A stretch of 8,352 nucleotides of DNA from Thermodesulfobacteriota bacterium (GCA_028275295.1 JAPWUY010000056.1:1-8352), one strand, 5' to 3'. Shown: positions 1 to 6,083, counted from the stretch's first letter. Made by a program: numbers and translations. The notes: generated by a model from the letters alone, not told the origin.

Positions 1-113
1 CCCACACCCCCCACCCAGAAGCGGGCAACCTCCTCCCTCAATTCCTCCTCCCAAATGGTGCGGGATGTGAGATCGACCCTGAGTATCCTTCCTGCATAGC
101 CGAAGATCGCCAT
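1..113 (-). CDS. aor: Aldehyde:ferredoxin oxidoreductase, N-terminal fragment (runs off left edge)
   Basis: Only the first 37 codons are in the window; the frame is open to the left edge. The peptide begins MAIFGYAGRILRVDLTS and continues to FWVGGVG. This matches the start of the tungsten-type aldehyde:ferredoxin oxidoreductase family, where a G-x-x-G-R-x-(I/L)-R-V-(D/N)-L-(T/S) stretch is followed by an acidic region and a (L/V)GG-type turn. Family members use a bis-molybdopterin tungsten (sometimes Mo) centre and a 4Fe-4S cluster to oxidise aldehydes to acids in the cytoplasm with ferredoxin as acceptor. The cofactor-binding and cysteine motifs lie outside the window, so the AOR subtype (aldehyde, formaldehyde, glyceraldehyde-3-phosphate or benzoyl-CoA-type) cannot be told. 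The ATG at 113 is preferred because a perfect AGGAGG lies 9 bases upstream; the ATG at 120 is in another frame and too close to it. Nearby moeA genes fit a W/Mo enzyme. Confidence 0.82.
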   Translation of the reverse strand, partial: MAIFGYAGRILRVDLTSRTIWEEELREEVARFWVGGV

Positions 114-122
114 TGTCCATAT

Positions 123-128
123 CCTCCT
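123..128 (-). promoter_or_regulatory. Shine-Dalgarno site of the AOR gene
   Basis: On the minus strand this is a perfect AGGAGG with 9 bases before the ATG at 113. It decides the start of the AOR fragment. It is part of the self-complementary string CTCCAGGAG, so it could be partly paired in the leader RNA. Confidence 0.75.
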
Positions 129-135
129 GGAGCAT

Positions 136-167
136 GCTTCCCTGAGCCATCAGGCCCCTGGAGAAGC
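136..167 (-). promoter_or_regulatory. Stem-loop in the AOR leader just upstream of the ribosome binding site
   Basis: Reading the minus strand, GCTTC (167-163) can pair with GAAGC (140-136). It encloses a second stem, CCTGA (154-150) with TCAGG (145-141), around a four-base loop. The structure ends 7 bases before the AGGAGG of the AOR gene. CTCCAGG occurs both inside the outer stem's left side and overlapping the ribosome binding site, so an alternative pairing is possible. This could be a cis-regulatory leader element, for example of the molybdenum/tungsten cofactor riboswitch type, but I cannot identify a known consensus by eye. Confidence 0.3.
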
Positions 168-184
168 CCTAGACGAGAGAAAAT

Positions 185-190
185 ATTATC
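185..190 (-). promoter_or_regulatory. Possible -10 element for the AOR gene
   Basis: The minus strand reads GATAAT here, five of six matches to TATAAT, in the most A/T-rich part of the leader. No good -35 lies 16 to 18 bases upstream; the best hexamer (TCGATG) matches only three positions of TTGACA. If used, it would give a leader of roughly 65 bases that contains the 136-167 stem-loop. Confidence 0.3.
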
Positions 191-364
191 CCCCAAAGAC
201 CTTTCTCCATCGAGAGGCCCGAGCCCCTCGTGATCCATTGGGGCAGAGGGGTCCATGCCCAGAAGATCCCCTTTCGGTTTCCCATCTGGGGGGATTCCAG
301 TGGAAATGCGCGAGGGGCACAGGGTGCTCGGGTAATTGAGCCCCTAAGGTGAGGGGATCTCTCG

Positions 365-385
365 AAAAATCCGGGCTCGATTTTT
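365..385 (-). terminator. Terminator-like hairpin, A-tract stem T-tract
   Basis: AAAAATC (365-371) and GATTTTT (379-385) form a perfect 7-base-pair inverted repeat around a seven-base loop. On either strand the arm ends in five T residues, so it could act in both directions. The stem is A/T-rich and therefore weak. Its core AAAAATCCGGGCTC closely resembles the element at 472-487. Confidence 0.35.
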
Positions 386-471
386 AATCTCGGGGACGGT
401 CTCTCCCTCGATAAAAGGGGAGCCGTGGGGTTTTCCGGCCACCATGGGATCACAACCTGTTCTACCCGGTC

Positions 472-499
472 AAAAAGCCCGGGCTCACGCAAAGAGCCC
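472..499 (-). terminator. Likely rho-independent terminator downstream of clpX
   Basis: On the minus strand GGGCTC (499-494), a seven-base loop, GAGCCC (486-481), then GGGC and five T residues (476-472) follow one another. The GC-rich 6-bp stem and T run fit an intrinsic terminator. GAGCCCGGGCTTTTT also allows a second pairing closer to the T run. It sits about 100 bases after the clpX stop, so it would end the clpX transcript before the AOR gene. Confidence 0.45.
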
Positions 500-595
500 A
501 TCCCCTTCGCTTCCTATACCCTGGGGCTCAGGCGAGGCCTTGAGGGATTTTCCCTCGCACCCATGAGGATCATGTGATCCCCAAGAGAAGCTTTC

Positions 596-1822
596 TCAGG
601 AAAGGGCTGCCTTCTCCTTTTTGAAGACGTAAACGGGCTCCTCTGTGCCCTTTATCACCCCTGGGGTGATTATGCACTCCACGAGTCCCTCAAGGTCTGG
701 GAGGTTATACATGATGTCCAGCATGGCCTTTTCCAGAATGGTCCTGAGCCCCCTCGCCCCGCTCTTTCTCTGGATAGCCTCCCTGGCAACTGTCACAAGG
801 GTCTCATCCAGGAACCTGAGCTGCACCCCCTCCAGCTGGAAAAGGGCCTGGTATTGCTTCACCAGGGCATTTTTGGGCTCCACTAGGATCCTCACCAGGT
901 GCTCCTCAGTGAGCTCGTCCAGAACTGCCACTATGGGAAGACGCCCCACGAACTCGGGTATCATCCCGAATTCTATCAGGTCCTCAGCTCTCACCTCGTG
1001 GAGGGGATGGGTGGTGATCTTCTCCATCTCCCTCTCGGACCGGAAACCCAGAGACCTCTTCTGGATCCTCTGCTGAATTATCTTTTCCAGACCCACGAAG
1101 GTGCCGCCGCATATGAACAGGATGTGGGTAGTGTCCACTTTGTGGTATTGCCCTTTCATCCCCTTGGGATGGAGATGCACTACGGTTCCCTCGAGCATCT
1201 TGAGGAGAGCTTGTTGAACCCCCTCACCGGATATGTCCCTCCCATTGGCTGAATTCACTATGCGCTTGGCGATCTTGTCCGCCTCGTCTATGTACACGAT
1301 TCCCTGCTGGGCCCTCTCCTCATCGAAATCAGCGTTTTCGAGGAGCCTCATGATTATGTCCTCGACGTTCTCTCCCACGTATCCGGCCTCGGTTATGGCT
1401 GTGGCATCGGCTATGGCGAAGGGAACCTGGAGGATCTTTGCGAGGGTCTGAGCCAGGAAGGTCTTTCCCGACCCCGTGGGGCCTATGAGGAGGATGTTGC
1501 TCTTTTCCAGCTCCACGCCCCTCAAGGTCTTGCGGGCCTGGAGCCTCTTGTAATGGTTGTGGACTGCCACAGCGAGGGTCTTCTTGGCCTCTTCCTGACT
1601 TATGACGTATTCATCGAGGGCCTTCTTGATCCTGGAAGGTTTAGGGAACCCCCCCGTCCTCTCAGCCCTGAATTCCTCGGCCAGGATCTCGTTGCATATC
1701 TGAACGCACTCGTCGCAGATGAAGGCCTCTGTCCCTGAAATGAGCTTTCGGACCTCGTTTTCGCTCTTCCTGCAGAAGGAGCAGTGGAGTCCCAACTCGT
1801 CATCGAAAGGTGGCCGCCCCAT
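596..1822 (-). CDS. clpX: ATP-dependent Clp protease ATP-binding subunit ClpX
   Basis: AAA+ unfoldase of 408 residues that unfolds tagged proteins and feeds them to ClpP in the cytoplasm. In order: an N-terminal zinc-binding domain with Cys14, Cys17, Cys36 and Cys39; Walker A GPTGSGKT at 114-121; pore loop 1 GYVG at 147-150; Walker B ending IDEAD at 178-182; the ClpP-docking loop as LGF at 258-260; the arginine finger in EFVGRLP (Arg294); and sensor 2 GARGLR (Arg357). Length is normal. The oddity is residues 214-230. Where ClpX usually has PPQGGRKHP followed by a QEF-type segment, this protein has [11 protein letters not shown], about four residues shorter and without the RKH motif. clpX normally follows tig and clpP; here it stands alone behind its own promoter. 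The ATG at 1822 follows a G-rich ribosome binding site (GGGGGGAT). It is clearly ClpX or a close ClpX paralogue. Confidence 0.95.
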   Translation of the reverse strand: MGRPPFDDELGLHCSFCRKSENEVRKLISGTEAFICDECVQICNEILAEEFRAERTGGFPKPSRIKKALDEYVISQEEAKKTLAVAVHNHYKRLQARKTLRGVELEKSNILLIGPTGSGKTFLAQTLAKILQVPFAIADATAITEAGYVGENVEDIIMRLLENADFDEERAQQGIVYIDEADKIAKRIVNSANGRDISGEGVQQALLKMLEGTVVHLHPKGMKGQYHKVDTTHILFICGGTFVGLEKIIQQRIQKRSLGFRSEREMEKITTHPLHEVRAEDLIEFGMIPEFVGRLPIVAVLDELTEEHLVRILVEPKNALVKQYQALFQLEGVQLRFLDETLVTVAREAIQRKSGARGLRTILEKAMLDIMYNLPDLEGLVECIITPGVIKGTEEPVYVFKKEKAALS

Positions 1823-1863
1823 GAGATCCCCCCAAAGAGTCGCTTTCTCTATGGCTCTTTCTC

Positions 1864-1892
1864 TTTATACCATGCCCGGAACCCTCAATCAA
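1864..1892 (-). promoter_or_regulatory. Sigma-70-type promoter of clpX
   Basis: On the minus strand TTGATT (1892-1887) is separated by exactly 17 bases from TATAAA (1869-1864). These match the consensus hexamers at four and five positions. Transcription would start near 1857, giving a leader of about 35 bases before the ATG at 1822. I see no sigma-32-like pattern, so nothing here indicates heat-shock control. Confidence 0.65.
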
Positions 1893-2034
1893 ACCCCACA
1901 CAATTTCTTTATCGGCTGGAAACCTAATATCTTTAGCCTGGGTCCCCCTCTTCGGCTCGCCTGGACCATCTGCCCCAAGTCCCAGGCTCTCGACCACGAT
2001 ATCTCCTCACTGCCCCGGACCCCCAGCCTCGGTC

Positions 2035-2060
2035 CCTGAACCCCGAGGGGGTACTTCAGG
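2035..2060 (-). terminator. Hairpin after the moeA fusion gene, weak terminator candidate
   Basis: CCTGAA and TTCAGG form the outer 6-bp stem, with an inner CCCC/GGGG stem and a three-base bulge. It begins 11 bases past the TGA of the upstream gene. No T tract follows, so it may instead be a 3'-end stabilising structure. Confidence 0.3.
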
Positions 2061-2071
2061 CCTCGAGCCCC

Positions 2072-3994
2072 TCACAGGAGTATCTCTCCCGACCTGGAAG
2101 GGTCGTATCCTCCTAGCTCGGATACCGCCTTTCGGAATTCCTCGCTTCTTATCACATCAAGTAGGGCGACGATCCCTTCTGTATGGAAAAATCGCTCCGG
2201 GATCACAAGATCGTACCTCTCCGACGCTATGGGGACGAAATCCAGCCCCAATGCCCTGGCTGCAGCCAAGATTCCCATACCAGCATCCGCTGTTCCGCTT
2301 GCAACAGCGACGGCAACTGCCATGTGGGTATATTCCTCTCGCTCGTACCCCCGGATCTTCTGGGGGTCCACCCCGGCCTTCTCGAGACAGAAGTCCAGTA
2401 GCACCCTGGTTCCAGAGCCAGCTTGCCTGTTTATGAAACGGACCTCGGGCCTTGCGAGGTCCTCCACTTTCTCGATCCCCAATGGGTTGCCGGGGGCAAC
2501 CATCAGTCCCTGCTCCCTGTTGACCAGGTGAACCAGTTTGACCGGAACCCCTTTCAAATATCTCTCGATGTAAGGGAGGTTGTACTCCCCTGTCCCAGGA
2601 TCCAGGAGATGGGTCCCTGCCAGATGAGCCTGCCCCTTTCGAATGGCCATGAGTCCACCGAGGCTACCCACATTGCTCGAGGCCAGTCCCCATCCACCCC
2701 CTTTGGCCCTCAACATGTCGTTTATGAGATCCAGGGTGAGGTCGTGGCTCCCAATGCTCACCAATGTCTTCCTGAGCTCCTCCGGGGTTCTGAGAAGCTC
2801 TACCCATACCTCCTCCCCCTCTCCATAACCCTCGACATTTTCCGGGACCTCCAGAATCCCATCGGCCCTGGTGAGAGTCGTTATGGACCCGGCTCCCCTT
2901 GGCAGGGGAGTGGCCATGAGGGAACCGTCCACCTCCCCTAGCCTCACCCTCACGAACTCTCTGAGCCCGACTCGGCACGGGATCTTCCTCGTCACTCTGG
3001 CCTTCGCCTTTTGTCTCAGGGGAAGTTCCACTCCCACTAGCCTCTCCAAGGCTGGCTTCACTATCTGCTCGCAGCAGAAGACCGCAGATACTGGATATCC
3101 GGGGTTTCCCACAACGGGCTTTCCTCGAACTATCGCCAGGATGGTTGGCTTGCCGGGCATCATGGATATGCCGTGGGCTATGATCTCGCCCATCTCCTCC
3201 AGGACCCCTATGGTCATGTCCTCGGAGCCAGCAGATGACCCGGCATTGACGATCACCAGATCGGAGACCTCGATTGTACTCGAGACCGCCATTCGGAGTT
3301 CATCGGGATCGTCCCTCACGATCTCCCATCTCCTCGGCTCAGCCCCCCAATTCCTCAACATGGCTGAGATGACGAAGCTGTTGAACTCCACTATCTGATC
3401 CTCGGCAAGGGAGGAGCTCTTCTCCCACTCCTCCCACTCCACAAGCTCCCGTCCCGTGGGAATTATGGAGACAACTGGTCTCGGCCTGACGAGGACCCTT
3501 GTGACCCCTGCTGCCAAAAGAGCCCCTATGTCATAGGCCGAAAGCCTATGGTTTTGAGGAAAAAGGAGTTCCGTGGCGACCACATCCTCTCCCACTCTCC
3601 TCACGTTTTCCCATGGATATACGGGAGATTCCAGTTGAATGGTTTGGGGGTCCAATTCCAACACGTCCTCTATCATGACGACTGAATTGGTGCCCCTGGG
3701 AAGAGGAAATCCAGTGTTCACGGGGTGGGCATCCCGGCCAACCTGGAGTCTCACGGGATGGTCGGGATGGGCCCCAAAGGTATCCTCCGCCCTGACCGCG
3801 TAACCATCCATGGCCGCCAGGTGATTCCTGGGACAAGAGAGCCTGGCGAAGACTGGAGCCGCCGTGACTCTCCCACATGCCTCAACGGCAGGGATCTCTT
3901 CGGGTCCTCTGAACCCCCCAACAGGTATCCTCTCCAGAAAGGCCTCCCTGGCCTCATGGAGGGGTTTCATCCTGAGGTAGATCCTCCTTTTCAT
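2072..3994 (-). CDS. MoeA-like molybdopterin molybdenumtransferase fused to a periplasmic-binding-protein-like domain
   Basis: A 640-residue two-part protein. Residues 1 to about 403 are a MoeA module with AMDGYAVR (61-68), an NTG loop, the ligase-type NAGSSAGSED (250-259), MMPGKP (278-283) and GNPGYPVSA (296-304). Residues about 404-640 resemble the COG1910 molybdate-binding-protein-like domain: SIGSHDLTLDL, GLMAIRKGQAHLAG, NRQAGSGTR (522-530) and a C-terminal AGMGILAAAR. No signal peptide is seen, so the binding domain should be cytoplasmic. The MoeA module would insert Mo or W into adenylated molybdopterin; supply or sensing of the oxyanion by the fused domain is inference. Several typical MoeA residues differ: GADAV is GTNSV, STGDE is PTGRE, and KPGKP is MPGKP. 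The ATG at 3994 is preferred over an upstream start at 4042, because it makes an ATGA overlap with the preceding stop and has GGAG 8 bases upstream. Confidence 0.9.
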   Translation of the reverse strand: MKRRIYLRMKPLHEAREAFLERIPVGGFRGPEEIPAVEACGRVTAAPVFARLSCPRNHLAAMDGYAVRAEDTFGAHPDHPVRLQVGRDAHPVNTGFPLPRGTNSVVMIEDVLELDPQTIQLESPVYPWENVRRVGEDVVATELLFPQNHRLSAYDIGALLAAGVTRVLVRPRPVVSIIPTGRELVEWEEWEKSSSLAEDQIVEFNSFVISAMLRNWGAEPRRWEIVRDDPDELRMAVSSTIEVSDLVIVNAGSSAGSEDMTIGVLEEMGEIIAHGISMMPGKPTILAIVRGKPVVGNPGYPVSAVFCCEQIVKPALERLVGVELPLRQKAKARVTRKIPCRVGLREFVRVRLGEVDGSLMATPLPRGAGSITTLTRADGILEVPENVEGYGEGEEVWVELLRTPEELRKTLVSIGSHDLTLDLINDMLRAKGGGWGLASSNVGSLGGLMAIRKGQAHLAGTHLLDPGTGEYNLPYIERYLKGVPVKLVHLVNREQGLMVAPGNPLGIEKVEDLARPEVRFINRQAGSGTRVLLDFCLEKAGVDPQKIRGYEREEYTHMAVAVAVASGTADAGMGILAAARALGLDFVPIASERYDLVIPERFFHTEGIVALLDVIRSEEFRKAVSELGGYDPSRSGEILL

Positions 3995-5220
3995 GGGAAC
4001 ATCTCCACTTCCACCCACTCTCCCTGATACAGCCCCTCGCACCCTTGATCTATCCGAACAATTCCCTCTGCCCTCACCAAAGTGCCTATGAGGCCAGAGG
4101 CTCCCAGAATTGGTTTTGCCCAGAGCTCACCGTCTCTCTCCTCCAGAGCCACCCTCACGAAATCCTCTCGGCCCTGGGCTGAGGCGAGATTCCTCGTGAG
4201 CCTGGCCCTGAAAGGCCTGGGCCTATGAGCATAGATCTTGCCAGACAGTCTGTCCAGAAGGGGCCTTCCCAGGAGGTGAAGTATCACCAATGCCGAAACT
4301 GGATGACCAGGTAGGCCCAAGATGGCCTTTCGGTCGGCCCTGGCGAGGAGCGTCGGCTTTCCTGGCCTCACGGAAATTCCATGGGCGAGGAGCTCAACCC
4401 CAGGAAGGGAGCAAAGGGCATCCATGATGTGATCCCTGGTCCCCACAGAGCTTCCCCCTGACATGATGAGGCAGTCAGCCTCCTCCAGGGCCCATTGGAT
4501 CCTCTCCCTGAGCAAATCCGGCACGTCTCGAACTATTCCCATCTTTACGGGAATGGCGCCTTCCCTCTCGAGCCAAGCGCTGATAGTGAGGCTGTTTATG
4601 TCCCTGACCTGGCCTGGAGCCGGGCTCTGGTCCAAGCCCACGACCTCGTCGCCTGTTGAGAGGACCGCCACCCTGGGTCTCCTGTGAACCTCTATTTCCC
4701 GAACCCCCAGGGCAGCCAGAAGACCCAGATCCTGGGGCCTCAAGCTCCAGCCCCCAGGGAGGATCTCCTCCCCCCTTCGCACATCCTCTCCCGGGGCCAC
4801 CACATTCTCCCCTGGCGCAACGCTTCTGTAGGCCTCGAGGGTCATATCCTCGAACTCCTCGGCATGTTCCACCATGATCACAGCGTCAGCCCCCTCCGGC
4901 AACATCCCACCTGTTGGGATCCTCATGGCCTGACCCGGCCCGATGGATCCACTGGGGGCCTCCCCCATCCTTATCTCTCCAATCACCTGGAGCAGGGCAG
5001 GCTGGCTGTCCGAGGCTCCGAAGGTATCCCTGGCCCTCACTGCAAACCCATCCATTGTGGCCCTGGGAAAAAGGGGGAAATCCTCGGGGGCTATTATTGG
5101 CCTGGACAAGACCCTGTGGAGGCCGTTTTCGAGGGGTATCTCCTCTTCCGGAACGGCCTGGAATGACTGGATCTCCCGGAGGACCTCCTCTCGGCTTCTC
5201 ACACGGAAAAACCTCATCAC
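3991..5220 (-). CDS. moeA: Molybdopterin molybdenumtransferase MoeA
   Basis: Stand-alone MoeA of 409 residues, the usual length. It inserts molybdate (or tungstate) into adenylated molybdopterin to give the active cofactor in the cytoplasm. Visible motifs are ATMDGFAVRARD (54-65), IPTGGMLPEGADAVIMVEH (101-119), STGDE (188-192), the MoCF-type SGGSSVG with following D (254-263), RPGKP (285-289) and GLPGHPVSA (302-310). A C-terminal beta domain ends WVEVEMFP. One familiar lysine of the KPGKP loop is arginine here. The start is either the GTG at 5220 or the ATG at 5217; both overlap the TGA of the upstream gene, and AGGAGAGG lies just upstream. It is followed with a 4-base overlap by the fused moeA, so the two are co-translated. 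Having both forms suggests division of labour, perhaps Mo versus W; that is inference. Confidence 0.95.
   Translation of the reverse strand: MMRFFRVRSREEVLREIQSFQAVPEEEIPLENGLHRVLSRPIIAPEDFPLFPRATMDGFAVRARDTFGASDSQPALLQVIGEIRMGEAPSGSIGPGQAMRIPTGGMLPEGADAVIMVEHAEEFEDMTLEAYRSVAPGENVVAPGEDVRRGEEILPGGWSLRPQDLGLLAALGVREIEVHRRPRVAVLSTGDEVVGLDQSPAPGQVRDINSLTISAWLEREGAIPVKMGIVRDVPDLLRERIQWALEEADCLIMSGGSSVGTRDHIMDALCSLPGVELLAHGISVRPGKPTLLARADRKAILGLPGHPVSALVILHLLGRPLLDRLSGKIYAHRPRPFRARLTRNLASAQGREDFVRVALEERDGELWAKPILGASGLIGTLVRAEGIVRIDQGCEGLYQGEWVEVEMFP
4003..4006 (-). promoter_or_regulatory. Ribosome binding site deciding the start of the moeA fusion gene
   Basis: The minus strand reads GGAG with 8 bases before the ATG at 3994. 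It lies inside the last codons of the upstream moeA, as expected for a translationally coupled pair. Confidence 0.55.
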
Positions 5221-5789
5221 CTCGTGCGACCCTCTCCTACGAGATCCAGGGGTATTCCCTCGGTCTCCCTGGAATCCCAGTACTCCTTGGCTATGAGCTG
5301 CACCCCGGGATGCTTGATGCGACCTATTATGTCAGCTGTGAGCTTGTGGACACGCATCTCCTCTTCCTTCCTCTCAGAAGGATAAGCCTCGAAGCTCTGG
5401 AGGAAAAGACTGAATCTCACTATGTGCACGAGCTCGTGGGTGACCACATAGAGGATCAAGGGAAAGAGTCCGATGGATTTGTCCCTGTCCAGGGCCTCTA
5501 GGATCACATGATCTTGGAGGCAGATCTTGTAGAAATCGAAATGCGTGCTCTTGAGTTGGCTCGAGGCGGGCTGGGCCACGTATCTCAGGATCTGGGCGAA
5601 TGCCTCATCGGTTATCTCTTCTTCCGAGAGCTTCTCCGCTGTCAGGATGTCGTACCTGCATCTCCTCCATTGGCTCGTGGAGTACTTGAAGTAGTCGCTC
5701 GTGAGCTCTTCGGCCAGCGCCACCGCTTCCTTCACCGAGGCCATCTGCTCCTTGCTGAACCGAAGGCGTCTTCCAGCGAGGTAGATCAA
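5217..5789 (-). CDS. Conserved-looking protein of unknown function with an HExxH motif
   Basis: 190 residues, no signal peptide. The centre carries a hydrophobic run, LFPLILYVVT, leading into HELVHIVRF (118-126), the zinc-metallopeptidase HExxH pattern. An acidic cluster with a histidine, KEEEMRVHKLT (141-151), follows about 20 residues later and could give a third metal ligand. The N-terminal half is predicted helical and charged. The sequence does not fit metzincins, which need HExxHxxGxxH. I do not recognise a named family, and activity is not shown. The start is TTG at 5789: GGAG lies 7 bases upstream and no ATG or GTG occurs in frame back to the stop at 5861-5859. An ATG at 5744 is the alternative. 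Its TGA overlaps the start of moeA, so it is translated with the two moeA genes and may act in cofactor or metalloenzyme maturation (inference from context only). Confidence 0.75.
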   Translation of the reverse strand: MIYLAGRRLRFSKEQMASVKEAVALAEELTSDYFKYSTSQWRRCRYDILTAEKLSEEEITDEAFAQILRYVAQPASSQLKSTHFDFYKICLQDHVILEALDRDKSIGLFPLILYVVTHELVHIVRFSLFLQSFEAYPSERKEEEMRVHKLTADIIGRIKHPGVQLIAKEYWDSRETEGIPLDLVGEGRTR

Positions 5790-5796
5790 ACCCGCG

Positions 5797-5800
5797 CTCC
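5797..5800 (-). promoter_or_regulatory. Ribosome binding site supporting a TTG start
   Basis: GGAG on the minus strand, 7 bases before the TTG at 5789. It is the main reason to choose this non-ATG start for the HExxH protein. Confidence 0.4.
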
Positions 5801-5903
5801 ATTGCCTCGAGCCACTAGAGAAAAGGCCCTCTCGGAGGAAATCCGGATTCCTTTTGCCTCACTGACCTTTTAAAAGGAGACCTACCGACCAAGGGATAAA
5901 TCC

Positions 5904-5998
5904 TGGCGGAGAGACCGGGATTCGAACCCGGGGTAGGGCTTTTGGGCCCTACACTCGCTTAGCAGGCGAGCCCCTTCAGCCTTCTCGGGCATCTCTCC
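5904..5998 (-). tRNA. tRNA-Ser (GCU anticodon), CCA encoded
   Basis: The 7-bp acceptor stem is GGAGAGA (5998-5992) with TCTCTCC (5914-5908). It is followed by discriminator G, typical of serine tRNAs, and a genomically encoded CCA (5906-5904). The anticodon arm is CTCGC / GCGAG around CTGCTAA, giving anticodon GCT at 5963-5961 for AGC/AGU codons. A long variable arm (GTAGGGC...GCCCTAC) marks it as class II, and the T arm is CCGGG TTCGAAT CCCGG. It is not tRNA-Sec, whose anticodon would be UCA, although selA is nearby. It lies between rluD and the HExxH-moeA-moeA block, all on the same strand. Confidence 0.97.
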
Positions 5999-6036
5999 GC
6001 TCGAGGGCCCCGTAGGGCCATCCCACTCCCTCATTC

Positions 6037-6066
6037 ACTATAGACCAGGCCTCGGTCTCGAGTCAA
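6037..6066 (-). promoter_or_regulatory. Sigma-70-type promoter of tRNA-Ser
   Basis: Minus strand TTGACT (6066-6061), an 18-base spacer, then TATAGT (6042-6037); each hexamer matches five of six consensus positions. Transcription would start near 6030, about 32 bases before the mature tRNA. It lies only 17 bases past the rluD stop. No clear T-tract terminator follows the tRNA and no better promoter is seen before the gene at 5789, so it may also drive the moe block. Confidence 0.7.
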
Positions 6067-6083
6067 CGATCTCGCTCCCGTGA

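Larger units (their letters stand above)
114..595. other. 482-bp non-coding region between clpX and the AOR gene
   Basis: I see no convincing gene here. The longest frame, 110 codons on the minus strand at 169-501, has no recognisable motif and no codon pattern like the neighbours. The region is rich in inverted repeats: a hairpin at 542-556 (GAGGGA/TCCCTC), terminator-like elements at 472-499 and 365-385, a near-perfect hairpin at 211-230 and the leader stem-loop at 136-167. The hexamer GGGCTC or its complement GAGCCC appears six times, at 221, 338, 373, 481, 494 and 524. The likely content is the end of the clpX transcript plus the promoter and 5' leader of the AOR gene. Confidence 0.6.
1823..2071. 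other. Intergenic region between the moeA fusion gene and clpX
   Basis: It holds no convincing gene. It contains the clpX promoter (1864-1892), a perfect 8-bp inverted repeat AGCCTGGG (1935-1942) / CCCAGGCT (1981-1988), and a hairpin at 2035-2060. Neither structure is followed by a T run on the minus strand, so termination of the moe transcript here, if any, is not of the simple intrinsic kind. Confidence 0.55.

Noticed and set aside
38..256. 72-codon minus-strand frame overlapping the AOR start.
   Set aside because: It overlaps the much better supported AOR reading frame and shows no family resemblance.
131..300. Definite molybdenum/tungsten cofactor riboswitch before the AOR gene.
   Set aside because: The position and structure are suggestive, but I cannot match the known consensus by eye, so it is listed only as a hypothesis.
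169..501. 110-codon open frame on the minus strand between clpX and the AOR gene.
   Set aside because: No recognisable motif, low-complexity proline/arginine-rich peptide, codon pattern unlike the neighbours, and it overlaps terminator-like hairpins. Random frames of this length are common at this GC content.
485..598. Possible selenocysteine readthrough of the clpX TGA, with 36 open codons up to the next TGA at 487-485.
   Set aside because: The ClpX family ends at about this point, the extension has no conserved motif, and the region is terminator-like. The presence of selA alone does not justify it.
645..1076. Plus-strand frames opposite clpX, and similar ones opposite moeA, rluD and selA.
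   Set aside because: They are antisense shadows of strongly recognisable genes; none has a known motif or a ribosome binding site that argues for translation.
5605..5802. Alternative minus-strand frame starting with an ATG at 5802 (MERGFDLP), considered as a frameshifted start of the HExxH gene.
   Set aside because: The spacing of GAGG to this ATG is only two bases, and the HExxH frame has its own TTG with a well-placed GGAG. No sign of an error that needs correcting.
5904..5998. tRNA near selA taken as tRNA-Sec (selC).
   Set aside because: The anticodon is GCU and the acceptor stem is 7 bp, so it is an ordinary tRNA-Ser.
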